Shown here: in pieces, positions 14,432-23,112 of the stretch
Layout: every line of letters begins with the position of its first letter
How positions within the stretch are numbered: position 1 is the stretch's first letter
From: Fictibacillus phosphorivorans
GTDB taxonomy: Bacteria > Bacillota > Bacilli > Bacillales > Fictibacillaceae
DNA length: 64,000 bases
Direction of reading: 5' to 3'
Assembly (NCBI RefSeq): GCF_001629705.1
Contig: NZ_CP015378.1
Location: 3,720,001-3,784,000 of the forward strand
The notes under the pieces: model-generated
Told to the model about the DNA's origin: nothing
Seen by the model: only the letters and a program-made list of their open reading frames with translations
The model's database searches: none
Position numbers and translations under genes: made by a program

Positions 14432-15694
14432 TTAGAGATATTCTTTTTTCTTACCGTGTTTAACCGTTAGATCCACGTTCCACTTTCTCACAAAACTTAA
14501 TATACGTGGGTGGACCAAGTTTAGACGTGCGGTGTACTTCTCCCAAGTGGCTAGTAATATGATGGCAATAAGAGCTACTTGTGGAGAATACAGGACATAA
14601 TCAAAAACACCCGTCAGCAAGATAATCGGTAATGACAGCAAAAAAGTATCAAGGTGTTTTTTACTCGCTACATTAGATAGATACAGCGAAAGCATCTTGT
14701 AAACATGAATCGAGATTACAATGAGCAATGCAACACCACCAAGGGATCCGTATTCTGTGAATATACCGATAACCATATTGTGAGCGTGCGGTATATTATC
14801 ATGGTAAAGATTCATATATTCTCGGTGGAATCCAATAGGTGTAATTCCAAATAATGAATGTTCCTGCCAGAGATGAATAGATCGTTCCCAAATGACCTTC
14901 CGCATATCAGCGGATGCGAAGAGCCTAGCTTTTCTTGGCATTAGTTCTAAGATAAAGTGAATATTTATCAGCATGATTGAGGTAAGGAACAACGCATATA
15001 AGCGATTCCATCTAAAAATAAAAAGCGTAAAGATGATGATTAATATTCCAAACCCTGCTTTTGATCCCGTTAAAAAAATCGCGTGAACCAACATGCCCAC
15101 TACTGTTACTTGCAGTGCTAGCTTCTTATAAGAAGCACTTTTAATACTTTTCAAACACTCCCCAAGTAAAAATGAAAGGCCGAACAATAGGAGTGCGACT
15201 GACAGGTTAGGATTGTATGAAGCACCCATCAATCTTTCATAATCTTGTTGAATCTCAGTTTGTCCAATTAGGGCCGTACCTGTCAAATAGCTTACATACA
15301 TATTTTTCATGAACATCTTTTGAACAGGATAAAGTGCATAAAAATAAAGTCCGCCCCAAATGGTAATCCACTTAATAGATGATAAAGTCTTTTGAACGTT
15401 GTTATTTTTCATTTTCACATACAAGCCCATATAAGAGAGGAGTAAAGCGGAAATCAAAAAGTAAGAATACTCCTTATTGAATAATGCCGAACCAATGGTT
15501 GAAAGAAATAAACTTCCCAGTAAAAAAAGTCCTGGCGTAATCTGAACCCTTCTTCCCTCTTTCAAAGTAATATGCAAATGGTAACATCCGTTTATTAATA
15601 CGAGTAAAATACCTAAAGGAGGGAGAAAAAAACAAAGAAAGATGCTTATTTCGAAAAAATACTTACTAGAAAAACCGATAATAGATTTAGCCAT
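14432..15694 (-). CDS. O-antigen ligase/polymerase-family membrane protein
   Basis: About 420 residues with some ten membrane helices. I take the ATG at 15694, which has AGAGGT six bases upstream, rather than 15709. The family signature is the large extracytoplasmic loop with ERSIHLWQEHSLFGITPIGF and, after it, IPHAHNMVIGIFTEYGSLGG, matching the Wzy_C/O-antigen ligase pattern of a conserved H-N after a G-G-P-like loop. Such enzymes polymerise or transfer undecaprenyl-linked glycans at the outer membrane face. It stands alone, more than 30 kb from the exopolysaccharide locus, so its substrate is unknown; galE upstream could supply a galactose nucleotide. Confidence 0.75.
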   Translation of the reverse strand: MAKSIIGFSSKYFFEISIFLCFFLPPLGILLVLINGCYHLHITLKEGRRVQITPGLFLLGSLFLSTIGSALFNKEYSYFLISALLLSYMGLYVKMKNNNVQKTLSSIKWITIWGGLYFYALYPVQKMFMKNMYVSYLTGTALIGQTEIQQDYERLMGASYNPNLSVALLLFGLSFLLGECLKSIKSASYKKLALQVTVVGMLVHAIFLTGSKAGFGILIIIFTLFIFRWNRLYALFLTSIMLINIHFILELMPRKARLFASADMRKVIWERSIHLWQEHSLFGITPIGFHREYMNLYHDNIPHAHNMVIGIFTEYGSLGGVALLIVISIHVYKMLSLYLSNVASKKHLDTFLLSLPIILLTGVFDYVLYSPQVALIAIILLATWEKYTARLNLVHPRILSFVRKWNVDLTVKHGKKKEYL

Positions 15695-15850
15695 ATTCAA
15701 CCTCTTCATCGTATAAGTTTCATTTCAAAATCGCATTAACTCATCATACTTGAAAAAGTCTAACGATATTGCACTTTTACGGAAACCAAACGATTTCTTC
15801 ACGTTAGCTATATTTTCTTAACAATCTCTAGCAATTACATTAAAGAACAT

Positions 15851-15884
15851 AAAAAAAGGGAGAGAATCTTCGTAGATTCTCTCC
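15851..15884 (-). terminator. Terminator of galE
   Basis: Perfect 11-bp arms GGAGAGAATCT and AGATTCTCTCC with a 4-nt loop, followed on the minus strand by CTTTTTTT. It lies 8 bp after the galE stop. Confidence 0.9.
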
Positions 15885-15891
15885 TCTTGCA

Positions 15892-16905
15892 TTATGATTT
15901 ATATCCGTTCTTATTCTTCTGCTGCCAGTTCCACGAGTCGCGAAGCATATCTTCCAACCCTTTTTCTGCGACCCAACCGAGCTCTTGTCTAGCTTTTGTC
16001 GGATCTGCATAACTGACTGCGATATCACCAGGACGGCGGTCGATCACTTCGTATGGAATATCAACACCATTCACTTTTTCAAACGTGTGAATCATATCCA
16101 TGACGCTGTAGCCCTTGCCTGTTCCTAAGTTGTACGCGTCAACTCCCGGGTTTGTCAGCACTTTATCTAGAGCTTTCAAGTGGCCGCTCGCAAGATCTTC
16201 CACATGGATATAATCACGTACGCCCGTTCCGTCTTCTGTATCATAATCGTTACCGAACACACGAAGTTTATCGAGCTTACCTACAGCGACCTGCGTGATA
16301 TAAGGCGTTAAGTTGTTTGGAATATCGCTCGGATCTTCCCCGATCAAGCCGCTCTCGTGCGCTCCAACTGGGTTGAAGTAACGAAGAAGAGCAATGCTCC
16401 ACTCTTCATCAGAAGTGTGTAGATCTCTAAAGATCTGTTCTAACATCAACTTCGTCCAGCCATATGGATTTGTTGCGCCGAGTGGTGTGTCTTCCGTCAA
16501 AGGTACCGTCTCAGCTGTTCCATAAACAGTAGCAGAAGAACTAAACACAATCTTCTTCACATCGTTTTCTTTCATCACTTCACACAAAACTAGCGTGCTC
16601 GTAATGTTGTTATGATAGTAATAAAGAGGTTTTGCAACAGACTCTCCTACTGCTTTTAATCCAGCGAAATGGATAACGGCCTCAATGTTGTTTTCAGAGA
16701 AAACGTTTTGGACCTTTTCTTTGTCTAATAGGTCTATGTCGTAGCACTTGATCTCTTTTCCTGTAATCGTATGTAGTCGATTCAATACTTCTGGATCGCT
16801 ATTTAAATAATTGTCGATAATAACGACTTCAAATCCGGATTGTATGAGTTGTACAACCGTGTGACTGCCGATGTACCCTGCTCCACCTGTGACTAAAATA
16901 GCCAT
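15892..16905 (-). CDS. galE: UDP-glucose 4-epimerase
   Basis: 337 residues, ATG behind GGAGGGA. Short-chain dehydrogenase/reductase fold: the NAD-binding motif GGAGYIGS at residues 7-14, FAGLKAVGES near 80, the catalytic Ser-Ser-Ala-Thr-VYG strand near 122-129 and YGWTK (Tyr and Lys of the S-Y-K triad) at about 148-152. It interconverts UDP-glucose and UDP-galactose in the cytoplasm, feeding galactose into surface glycans, and connects to GalU (55617) which makes UDP-glucose. Length matches Bacillus GalE. It is a single-gene unit with its own terminator. Confidence 0.95.
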   Translation of the reverse strand: MAILVTGGAGYIGSHTVVQLIQSGFEVVIIDNYLNSDPEVLNRLHTITGKEIKCYDIDLLDKEKVQNVFSENNIEAVIHFAGLKAVGESVAKPLYYYHNNITSTLVLCEVMKENDVKKIVFSSSATVYGTAETVPLTEDTPLGATNPYGWTKLMLEQIFRDLHTSDEEWSIALLRYFNPVGAHESGLIGEDPSDIPNNLTPYITQVAVGKLDKLRVFGNDYDTEDGTGVRDYIHVEDLASGHLKALDKVLTNPGVDAYNLGTGKGYSVMDMIHTFEKVNGVDIPYEVIDRRPGDIAVSYADPTKARQELGWVAEKGLEDMLRDSWNWQQKNKNGYKS

Positions 16906-17030
16906 TTCATTCCCTCCAATATATCTTTAAATGAGTCTCATTATGCGTAATCATGTCTTAAATTTTACTTTATCATAACGCTTCTATTATACAAAGAGAA
17001 TCTATTAAACCGCTCTCAAGGTCGTCGTAC

Positions 17031-17060
17031 AAAAAAAGTCTATCCTTGTATAGATAGACT
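17031..17060 (-). terminator. Terminator of the Excalibur gene
   Basis: Arms AGTCTATC and GATAGACT with an 8-nt loop, then TTTTTTTGT on the minus strand, 21 bp after the stop at 17082. Confidence 0.8.
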
Positions 17061-17081
17061 TCGTAACGTAATGGTTTATTG

Positions 17082-17345
17082 TTATCGTTCACAAGCAATT
17101 AAGTCTTTATCACGATCACTTTTTTGGTTAGCTTCATAAAGAGCTTTCGAAACATATGGCTTATATTTTGTTTTTCCACCTTTGTTCTTAACATTAGAAG
17201 CTTTAGCTACTCCACCTTTATACGCTTTATTTAATTCCGTACAGTTTTTGTACGTTTTTGCTTTAGGTGCTGCAGCTTCAGTCGGGATGGTAATCATTCC
17301 AACAATCAGCCCAGAAGTTATCATAATGGGAAGCAACTTTTTCAT
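17082..17345 (-). CDS. Secreted Excalibur-domain protein
   Basis: 87 residues with GGAGGTG upstream of the ATG. A signal peptide (KKLLPIMITSGLIVGMITIP, cut near EAAA) is followed by the Excalibur domain: TYKNCTELNKAYKGGVAKAS with paired cysteines and the terminal calcium-loop-like SDRDKDLIACER. Excalibur domains are extracellular, EF-hand-like and often attached to surface nucleases; here the domain stands alone, as in several small Bacillus proteins. The final motif lacks the usual Asp-Gly of the DxDxDGxxCE loop (DKDLIACE here), so calcium binding may be weakened. Confidence 0.8.
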   Translation of the reverse strand: MKKLLPIMITSGLIVGMITIPTEAAAPKAKTYKNCTELNKAYKGGVAKASNVKNKGGKTKYKPYVSKALYEANQKSDRDKDLIACER

Positions 17346-17429
17346 AGTACTACACCTCCTAACATTTACCTATTTATGATAAACCATCCATTATTAGGGT
17401 GCAATAATATTTTTATTAGAAATGTCTAT

Positions 17430-18470
17430 TTACTTCACGAATCGACTATACGGCTTCAATTCATCTATATATAGCAGATTAGACAAGCGATTCGGAGTAA
17501 AGTTTGATGCAAATCCTACATATAATTGTGCTTTATGCGGATGACGAATATCCGGGACACGAATCCCAAGACCTTCTGGCTCTCTAAATGAAAGATCTTG
17601 CCCTCCTGTAAATAACTCTCGATCCACCACTTCACCATTTTCAAGATTCACAACCGTAATATACGTGTTTCCGATCGGTGCAATAGATCCGTTCGAACCA
17701 TATGCGTTGCCTTCAAGAAGATAGAGGAAACTGCCGTAGCTTGCAAACCCTTGAAATGTGCCTAGAGAGGGCTGCACCACATCCGCTACAGGTTCATACC
17801 TTCCTTCTTTTATATCATCTAACGAAAATACACCAAAATGAAAAACACCATTCACTCGATACCGCATGGTGAGCAGGTTGTTGGCTGAATCAATGTTTAC
17901 CGTCGTTCGATCAGCTCCTTCTACCAAACGGTGTTTTTCTAAAGAAGCAGAATCAGGCGTTAGAATTGCACCATCTACAAATGGAAAACGCGACAGCTGT
18001 GTTCCCCATCCTTCTTTACCTTCTGCAACTGAATCCGTTTCGGACCAAATATAAGGAACACCATCTTCTGTTTCAATTCCCATTTGCACACCGTGCCCAA
18101 AGCCTTTTAAATACATATAACCGAGTTTGTTTCCGTATAGATCAAGTTTCGTTAACGTCAGATCGCCATTCAGACTGCGAGTAGCCCCACTGACCGGAGC
18201 ATCTTCACCTGGCAGTTGGATGCCGCCTGCCATCAGCTGCATCACATACACATGCCCATTTACATCATCGAATCCAAAAGATTGTTGAACCGTTCCATTA
18301 TGTAGAGCTTTATCCCGAAATAGTTCATGTGCGGGAGCCTCAAGATCAAAGACTTTTGAATGAGGAACGCTTTGTTTCGCACTTGCTGGAATGGATAGAC
18401 TTAATGAAAGGGCCAACACTGTTATCATACCTACGCTTTTTTTAACAACGTTCGTTTTCCATGTATTCAT
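17430..18470 (-). CDS. TagC/phage receptor-binding-type beta-propeller protein, secreted
   Basis: 346 residues, ATG behind AGGAGGC. A signal peptide (VLALSLSLSIPASA) is followed by a propeller-like domain: FDLEAPAHELFRDKALHNGT, VQQSFGFDDVNGHVYVMQLM, GDLTLTKLDLYGNKLGYMYL, GHGVQMGIE, and a late REPEGLGIRVPD. This matches the group named teichoic acid biosynthesis protein C (DinC/TagC) and the propeller of P68-type phage tail proteins, which bind wall teichoic acid. Despite the name there is no proof of a biosynthetic role. It is the last gene of an operon with a phosphodiesterase and an MgtC-like gene, which fits a link to glycerol- or ribitol-phosphate polymers. Family assignment is by pattern memory. 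Confidence 0.6.
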   Translation of the reverse strand: MNTWKTNVVKKSVGMITVLALSLSLSIPASAKQSVPHSKVFDLEAPAHELFRDKALHNGTVQQSFGFDDVNGHVYVMQLMAGGIQLPGEDAPVSGATRSLNGDLTLTKLDLYGNKLGYMYLKGFGHGVQMGIETEDGVPYIWSETDSVAEGKEGWGTQLSRFPFVDGAILTPDSASLEKHRLVEGADRTTVNIDSANNLLTMRYRVNGVFHFGVFSLDDIKEGRYEPVADVVQPSLGTFQGFASYGSFLYLLEGNAYGSNGSIAPIGNTYITVVNLENGEVVDRELFTGGQDLSFREPEGLGIRVPDIRHPHKAQLYVGFASNFTPNRLSNLLYIDELKPYSRFVK

Positions 18471-18490
18471 AAGTAGTAGCCTCCTATTCG

Positions 18491-18985
18491 TTATAAATGC
18501 ACTTCATTCTTGTTCATTTCCCTTTCAAGACGTGCCATTTTTCTACTCTCCATATGGTTTCCGAGCTTTGCTAACACGAGGGAGATAACAACAGCAAAAC
18601 TAACAATGCCATAGAAGCCAGCCCCAATGCCAATTCCAACGCCACCAGCTAATAAAATCATAGCAGCTGATGTGAGACCTTTCACTTGAACGCCGTCTTT
18701 TATGATGACGCCACCGCCTAAGAACCCGAGACCAGCTACAATCTGCGCCGTCAATCGCATCGGGTCCATTCGGATCGTATCGCTCATCGTACTGAACTCA
18801 TCGACACTATATATTGAGATCAACGTAATCAATGTACTCGCTACGCACACGTACATGTATGTTTTGATCCCAGCTGGCTTGCTCTTTGATTCTCTGTCCC
18901 AGCCGATCAAAAAGCCTAAGATAGCGCTGACTAAAACACGAAGATACATCTCATAATTCACTATAAAAGGAAAGGATATATGCAA
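18491..18985 (-). CDS. MgtC/SapB-family membrane protein
   Basis: 164 residues from a TTG start at 18985 with GGAGGA upstream; no ATG fits the family start. Four membrane helices, with the conserved MgtC features RVLVSAILGFLIGWDRESKS (R/D/E after the first helix), ASTLITLISIYS, RLTAQIVAGLGFLGGGVIIK, and KGLTSAAMILLAGGVGIGIG. MgtC-type proteins modulate membrane ATPases or phosphate/magnesium balance rather than transporting Mg2+. It lies 12 bp downstream of the phosphodiesterase gene in one operon, hinting at phosphate or wall-polymer stress. Confidence 0.9.
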   Translation of the reverse strand: MHISFPFIVNYEMYLRVLVSAILGFLIGWDRESKSKPAGIKTYMYVCVASTLITLISIYSVDEFSTMSDTIRMDPMRLTAQIVAGLGFLGGGVIIKDGVQVKGLTSAAMILLAGGVGIGIGAGFYGIVSFAVVISLVLAKLGNHMESRKMARLEREMNKNEVHL

Positions 18986-18997
18986 GGTCGTCCTCCT

Positions 18998-19774
18998 TTA
19001 ACTTTTGATCTCGTCTTTTTGTTTCTTTCGTTCTTCCAGGGCGGGTAACGGATTGTTACACGTTAAAACATTGATGCCTAATTCGAGAGCTTGAGACACT
19101 TGCTCTTTTGTATCCGGACAATAACACCAGCTTAAAATACCTAAATCCTTAAATTCCTCTACTAATTCGGTAGAAAGCAGCTTCATACTTATGCCCGCTG
19201 CCCACATTTTCGAATAGGTTCCGTTCGGTCCTGGTACAAAGTTGAACATCAATTCCCCCGGAAAGCCTTGTGTCCGAAGACCATAAACGTCATGAATATA
19301 CGCAACGATATCTGCATCAAAACTCGTAAATACACATCGCGGTAGATAATCGTAATCCTTTAACGTTTGAATGGTTGCAGCCGCCACACGTTTAGCATCG
19401 GGACTCGGTTTGATCTCTACATTAAAAAGAACATCAGGATACAATTTCAACAACTCACAAAATTCCTCTAAAGTTGGAATCGTATGGAATTGTCCATCAG
19501 GGTCTACTCCTGCAGATAAACTTTTTAGCTCATTAAGGGTAAAATCACTAACTTTTCCTTTACCGTTCGTCGTTCGATCCACCGTATCATCGTGAATGAC
19601 CATGAGTACGGAATCTTTTGAAAAGCGAAGGTCGAATTCGAGCATATCGACTCCAGCATCTAGCGCTTTTTGAAACGCGATGAGTGTATTCTCAGGGTAC
19701 TTTGCCATAAATCCGCGATGGCCCGCGATAAAAAAGGTATCGGTGTTTTTTAGTTGCTCGATCATTTGTTTCAT
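18998..19774 (-). CDS. ugpQ: Glycerophosphodiester phosphodiesterase (UgpQ type)
   Basis: 258 residues without a signal peptide, so cytoplasmic. The catalytic motifs of the GDPD barrel are present: GHRGFMAKYPENTLIAF (His, Arg and Glu-Asn), DMLEFDLRFSKDSVLMVIHD (E-D and the second His), and a late VEIKPS strand. It hydrolyses glycerophosphodiesters to glycerol-3-phosphate and an alcohol. It is the first gene of the operon with mgtC-like and tagC-like genes and is near a Ugp-like transporter that could import its substrate. In the symbol I follow cytoplasmic UgpQ rather than secreted GlpQ. Confidence 0.9.
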   Translation of the reverse strand: MKQMIEQLKNTDTFFIAGHRGFMAKYPENTLIAFQKALDAGVDMLEFDLRFSKDSVLMVIHDDTVDRTTNGKGKVSDFTLNELKSLSAGVDPDGQFHTIPTLEEFCELLKLYPDVLFNVEIKPSPDAKRVAAATIQTLKDYDYLPRCVFTSFDADIVAYIHDVYGLRTQGFPGELMFNFVPGPNGTYSKMWAAGISMKLLSTELVEEFKDLGILSWCYCPDTKEQVSQALELGINVLTCNNPLPALEERKKQKDEIKS

Positions 19775-19814
19775 CCTTTCCTTTTAGGGTTATCATTGTT
19801 GTCTTTGCATGTGG

Positions 19815-19945
19815 CTGATTTCCGTTCTAGGTTGCTCGCTTTCCGCGGGGTGTGCGGTGAGCCTCTTAGCGCTATGCGCTATTAAGAGTCTCTCCTGTCC
19901 CACTAATCCCGCAGGAGTCTCGCACCTTCACTTCAATCAACTATC
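19815..19945. repeat. Bacillus-type dispersed intergenic repeat
   Basis: A GC-rich 130-bp island in AT-rich surroundings containing CGCTTTCCGCGGGG, GCGGTGAGCCTCTTAGCGC, TCTCTCCTGTCCCACTA and CCCGCAGGAGTCTCGCACC, ending CACTTCAATCAAC. This is the arrangement of a non-coding repeat I know from many Bacillaceae genomes, which can fold on itself (GCGCTATGCGC; CCGCGGG against CCCGCAGG). It encodes nothing and lies between the phosphodiesterase operon promoter and the ABC operon terminator. Confidence 0.7.
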
Positions 19946-19980
19946 TAAGAAGGAAAATTTCTAAAAAATAGTAAGATAAA

Positions 19981-20040
19981 ACAAAAAACCTAGAGTCATC
20001 AGTTAGACGTATTGAACTGACTGTTTTCTCTAGGCTTTTT
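19981..20040 (-). terminator. Terminator of the Ugp-like ABC operon
   Basis: Nested inverted repeats: outer CCTAGAG/CTCTAGG and inner CAGTT/AACTG, followed by GGTTTTTTGTTTT on the minus strand. It lies directly after the stop of the substrate-binding protein gene. Confidence 0.75.
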
Positions 20041-20050
20041 GGTCATTGCA

Positions 20051-21340
20051 TTAACTTTCGGAGAGGATTCTCTCTACTTCACCTTTGAATTGATTAAGGG
20101 TTGGTTCGATTTCTTCATCATCGTACATGATCGCTTCAATTGCTGAAAAGAACTCGTGCATCGTCTCTGGCCAAACGACACTCTTATTGTTGTCTACTGC
20201 ATATTTTAACTGATCATATGCTGTTTTTTTGTTCGGCTCTTTTGCCCATAGATCTTGAATTTCTTTTGAATTCACCATTTTTTCTGTGAACGGAAGGTAT
20301 CCTGTTTCAACGATAAACTGTTGTAACCCCTTCGGATCTTCCATCATGAAATCAATGAACTTCCAAGCCGCTTCTTTGTTTTCAGATCCTGCAAGCATCG
20401 CCACGTTTCCGCCACCTGTTGGCGTAGCATGAATTTTGTTTTTAGGTAGAAAAGCCGTTACATACTCAAAATCTGTATTCTGGCTGATGTCACCAATCAC
20501 CCCAGTAGATTGGAACATTAGAGGCACTTTTCCAGCAGCGAACATTTGGTTTACGATGTTTCCTGAATCCTGTGCTGGCGGATAATAAAGAGCGCCTGTT
20601 TTCTGCATGTCTTTTAAATATTGAAACACTTTAACGCCAACATCATTCTTTTCAAATCCGATAGACGTTTTATCTTTGTTAAAATACGTTCCTTTTGATT
20701 GAGAGATCATAGCGATCGGGTACCACGTATCGTAAGGCATCGTAAGACCATAGCGTGTAACTTTGTCGCCTTCTTTAACAACAAGCGCATTTGCTACTTC
20801 GTTTAATTCATCCCACGTAGTAGGAACCTTTAAGCCTTTTTCATCTAGGATCGTTTTGTTCACGTGAAGAATTGGCGTTGAGCGGTTTAATGGCAATGAA
20901 ACAAGCTTATCGTTAAATGTTGAATGTCCCATCAGACCTTTTGTAAAATCACCTTTTTTCAAGCCGCTTTCTTTTAGATAAGGTGTCATGTCTTCAAGCA
21001 CTTCAGACTCTGCAAACTGTTGGACATATGAACGTTCAAGCATCGTAACATCAGGACCTGTACTTGCTGAAATCGATTGTTGAAGCTTAGTCGATGTTTC
21101 ATCATAAGCTCCTTGGAAAGTACCGACTACCTTCACTTCATCCTGGCTATCATTGAATCGTTTAATCAACTGATCCATGAACTCACCGTTCTTACCGCCT
21201 AATGAATGCCAAAATTGAATCGTTGCCGTACCGCCTTCTTTGGACTTCGTGCCGCTCGTTTTCTCAGTTTCACCTTGGCAGCCCGCTAGCATCATAAACA
21301 CCAATACAGCCATTGCACTTAATACGTACTTCAATTTCAT
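20051..21340 (-). CDS. ABC transporter substrate-binding lipoprotein (UgpB-like)
   Basis: 429 residues from the ATG at 21340 behind GGGAGGG; the longer open frame overlaps the permease gene and is not needed. Lipoprotein signal with lipobox LAGC (Cys20). The mature protein has the cluster-B sugar-binding pattern: TIQFWHSLGGKNGEFMDQLI, FNDSQDEVKV, SASTGPDVTMLERSYVQQFA, and KEAAWKFIDFMMEDPKGLQQ. The family binds maltodextrins, glycerol-3-phosphate and other glycans. The neighbouring GDPD gene and TagC-like gene favour a glycerophosphodiester or wall-polymer fragment as ligand, but the sequence does not prove it. Confidence 0.85.
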   Translation of the reverse strand: MKLKYVLSAMAVLVFMMLAGCQGETEKTSGTKSKEGGTATIQFWHSLGGKNGEFMDQLIKRFNDSQDEVKVVGTFQGAYDETSTKLQQSISASTGPDVTMLERSYVQQFAESEVLEDMTPYLKESGLKKGDFTKGLMGHSTFNDKLVSLPLNRSTPILHVNKTILDEKGLKVPTTWDELNEVANALVVKEGDKVTRYGLTMPYDTWYPIAMISQSKGTYFNKDKTSIGFEKNDVGVKVFQYLKDMQKTGALYYPPAQDSGNIVNQMFAAGKVPLMFQSTGVIGDISQNTDFEYVTAFLPKNKIHATPTGGGNVAMLAGSENKEAAWKFIDFMMEDPKGLQQFIVETGYLPFTEKMVNSKEIQDLWAKEPNKKTAYDQLKYAVDNNKSVVWPETMHEFFSAIEAIMYDDEEIEPTLNQFKGEVERILSES

Positions 21341-21369
21341 AACATAACCCTCCCCATCTTTTATAAAAC

Positions 21370-22194
21370 TTATTTGATACCTGAATACACAAAAGCTTTG
21401 ACGATCTGTTTGGAGCATAATAAGTAAACGATTAGAATCGGAATAACCAATACCACGTTACCAGCCATAATAATGTGCCAGTTACTGATTCCTTCAGATT
21501 GCTTTAACATCGCAATACCAAGCGTTAACGGCCGAACTTCATTTGAATCTGTCATAACGAGTGGCCAGAAATAATCATTCCAGTGACTGACAAAACTGAA
21601 AAGTGCAATTGTAGCGAGTGCCGGCTTTGCCATCGGCGTCATGATTTTCCACATGATCTTAAATTCACTCGCATTATCGAGCCTCGCTGCTTCAATAATC
21701 TCCTCAGGAATCTGCATGAAATATTGTCGGAGCAAGAAGATTCCAAACGCGTTAGACATAAAAGGCAGAATCTGCGGAATCAATGTCTTGATCAATCCCC
21801 AATCTGCCATCATTAAGTAGATTGGGATAAAAGTTACCTGCCCTGGCATCATAAACGCGATTAACACGAGAGCAAAAAGTACGTTTTTCCCAAAGAACTC
21901 ATATTTAGCGAACGCATAGGCGGCCGGAATCATCACAAGAAATTGAATGACGATGATCGACAGCGTAATGATGATTGAGTTCTTCGCATAAGTTGCAAAC
22001 GGTCCTGACGTCATCGCCTCTACAAAATTGATCCATTGCGGTGAAGACGGGATCAATGTAGGCGGAACGCTGAGTGTCTCCTGAAACGTCTGAAGCGAGG
22101 TCGAGATCATCCATAGGAACGGAAAAATAAAGGCGAATAAGATGGCTGCTTTTAGCAAGAAATCTACCGACAACCAAACGTTATGTTTTTTCAA
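21370..22194 (-). CDS. ABC transporter permease (UgpE-like)
   Basis: 274 residues from a TTG start at 22194. Six membrane helices and the permease EAA loop (EEIIEAARLDNASEFKIMWKIM, read in two parts) around residues 162-185, which contacts the ATPase. N-terminal FPFLWMISTSLQTFQE is typical of MalG/UgpE-type inner-membrane components. It lies between the second permease and the binding-protein gene, with gaps of 38 and 29 bp. Confidence 0.88.
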   Translation of the reverse strand: MKKHNVWLSVDFLLKAAILFAFIFPFLWMISTSLQTFQETLSVPPTLIPSSPQWINFVEAMTSGPFATYAKNSIIITLSIIVIQFLVMIPAAYAFAKYEFFGKNVLFALVLIAFMMPGQVTFIPIYLMMADWGLIKTLIPQILPFMSNAFGIFLLRQYFMQIPEEIIEAARLDNASEFKIMWKIMTPMAKPALATIALFSFVSHWNDYFWPLVMTDSNEVRPLTLGIAMLKQSEGISNWHIIMAGNVVLVIPILIVYLLCSKQIVKAFVYSGIK

Positions 22195-22232
22195 AACCTA
22201 TGATCCCCCTTTCTATCTAGCTTTCTATGAAC

Positions 22233-23111
22233 TTACTGATAATGAACTTTCTTCGACATCAAACGGAAATAGATAAACGTTAGTATACCGATAATGACCA
22301 TCAACACGACCCCAGTAGCAGCCGCATAACCAATGTTTGTCGTTCTGAATCCATAAATATAGTAGACAAGCGTATTCGTTGCATTGTTCGGTCCACCACC
22401 TGTCATGATTCGAACCGTATCAAAGACTTTGAACGAGCCGATCGTCATGATGATCAAGATAAAGAACATTTGTGGTGAGATCAGCGGCAGTGTAATTCTG
22501 CGGAACACTCTGAATCTACTCGTGTTATCGAGTTCCGCCGCCTCATAGATATTTGGCGATATGCCTTGCAACGCTGCGACTAAAATGAGAACGTAATACC
22601 CGATGCCGTGCCAAACCGATACGATAATAATAGAAAAAAGTGCTGTTTTCGAGCTTTGCAGCCATTGTGATGTTGGAAGACCTAATTTCTCTAGAGCAAA
22701 ATTTAGAAATCCTAGATTCGGTTCCATCAGCCATAGCCATACGAGTGAAACGGAAACGATTGAAATGATATGAGGGGTGAAGATTCCCGCTTGGATAATG
22801 TAATTCAAGCGTGTTTGTTTTTTGAGCCAAACCGCAAAAAACAAGGAGATGAGCATCGTCAGAACAACAACGCCACCCGTGTAGATCACGGTGTTCGTAA
22901 GCGACTTATAAAAATCAGGTCTGTTGAAAATTTGAATATAATTTTCAAAGCCAACATACCGACTCATCGCACTGTTCAATAAATTGTATTTGAAGAAGCT
23001 AAGGTAGACTAAATAGAGCATCGGATAGATCACAAACAAAAAGATACCAATCATGGCCGGACCGATCATGACATAAGGTCTACAGGTTTCCCAGAACGTC
23101 TTTTTCTTCAT
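22233..23111 (-). CDS. ABC transporter permease (UgpA-like)
   Basis: 292 residues, ATG with AGAGG upstream. MalF/UgpA-type permease: starts with WETCRPYVMIGPAMIGIFLF, has six helices, and the EAA loop reads IYEAAELDNTSRFRVFRRIT followed by LPLISP. FDTVRIMTGGGPNNATNTLV is the usual periplasmic-side signature after helix five. It starts one base past the ATPase stop, so the genes are co-translated. Confidence 0.9.
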   Translation of the reverse strand: MKKKTFWETCRPYVMIGPAMIGIFLFVIYPMLYLVYLSFFKYNLLNSAMSRYVGFENYIQIFNRPDFYKSLTNTVIYTGGVVVLTMLISLFFAVWLKKQTRLNYIIQAGIFTPHIISIVSVSLVWLWLMEPNLGFLNFALEKLGLPTSQWLQSSKTALFSIIIVSVWHGIGYYVLILVAALQGISPNIYEAAELDNTSRFRVFRRITLPLISPQMFFILIIMTIGSFKVFDTVRIMTGGGPNNATNTLVYYIYGFRTTNIGYAAATGVVLMVIIGILTFIYFRLMSKKVHYQ

Positions 23112-23112
23112 A

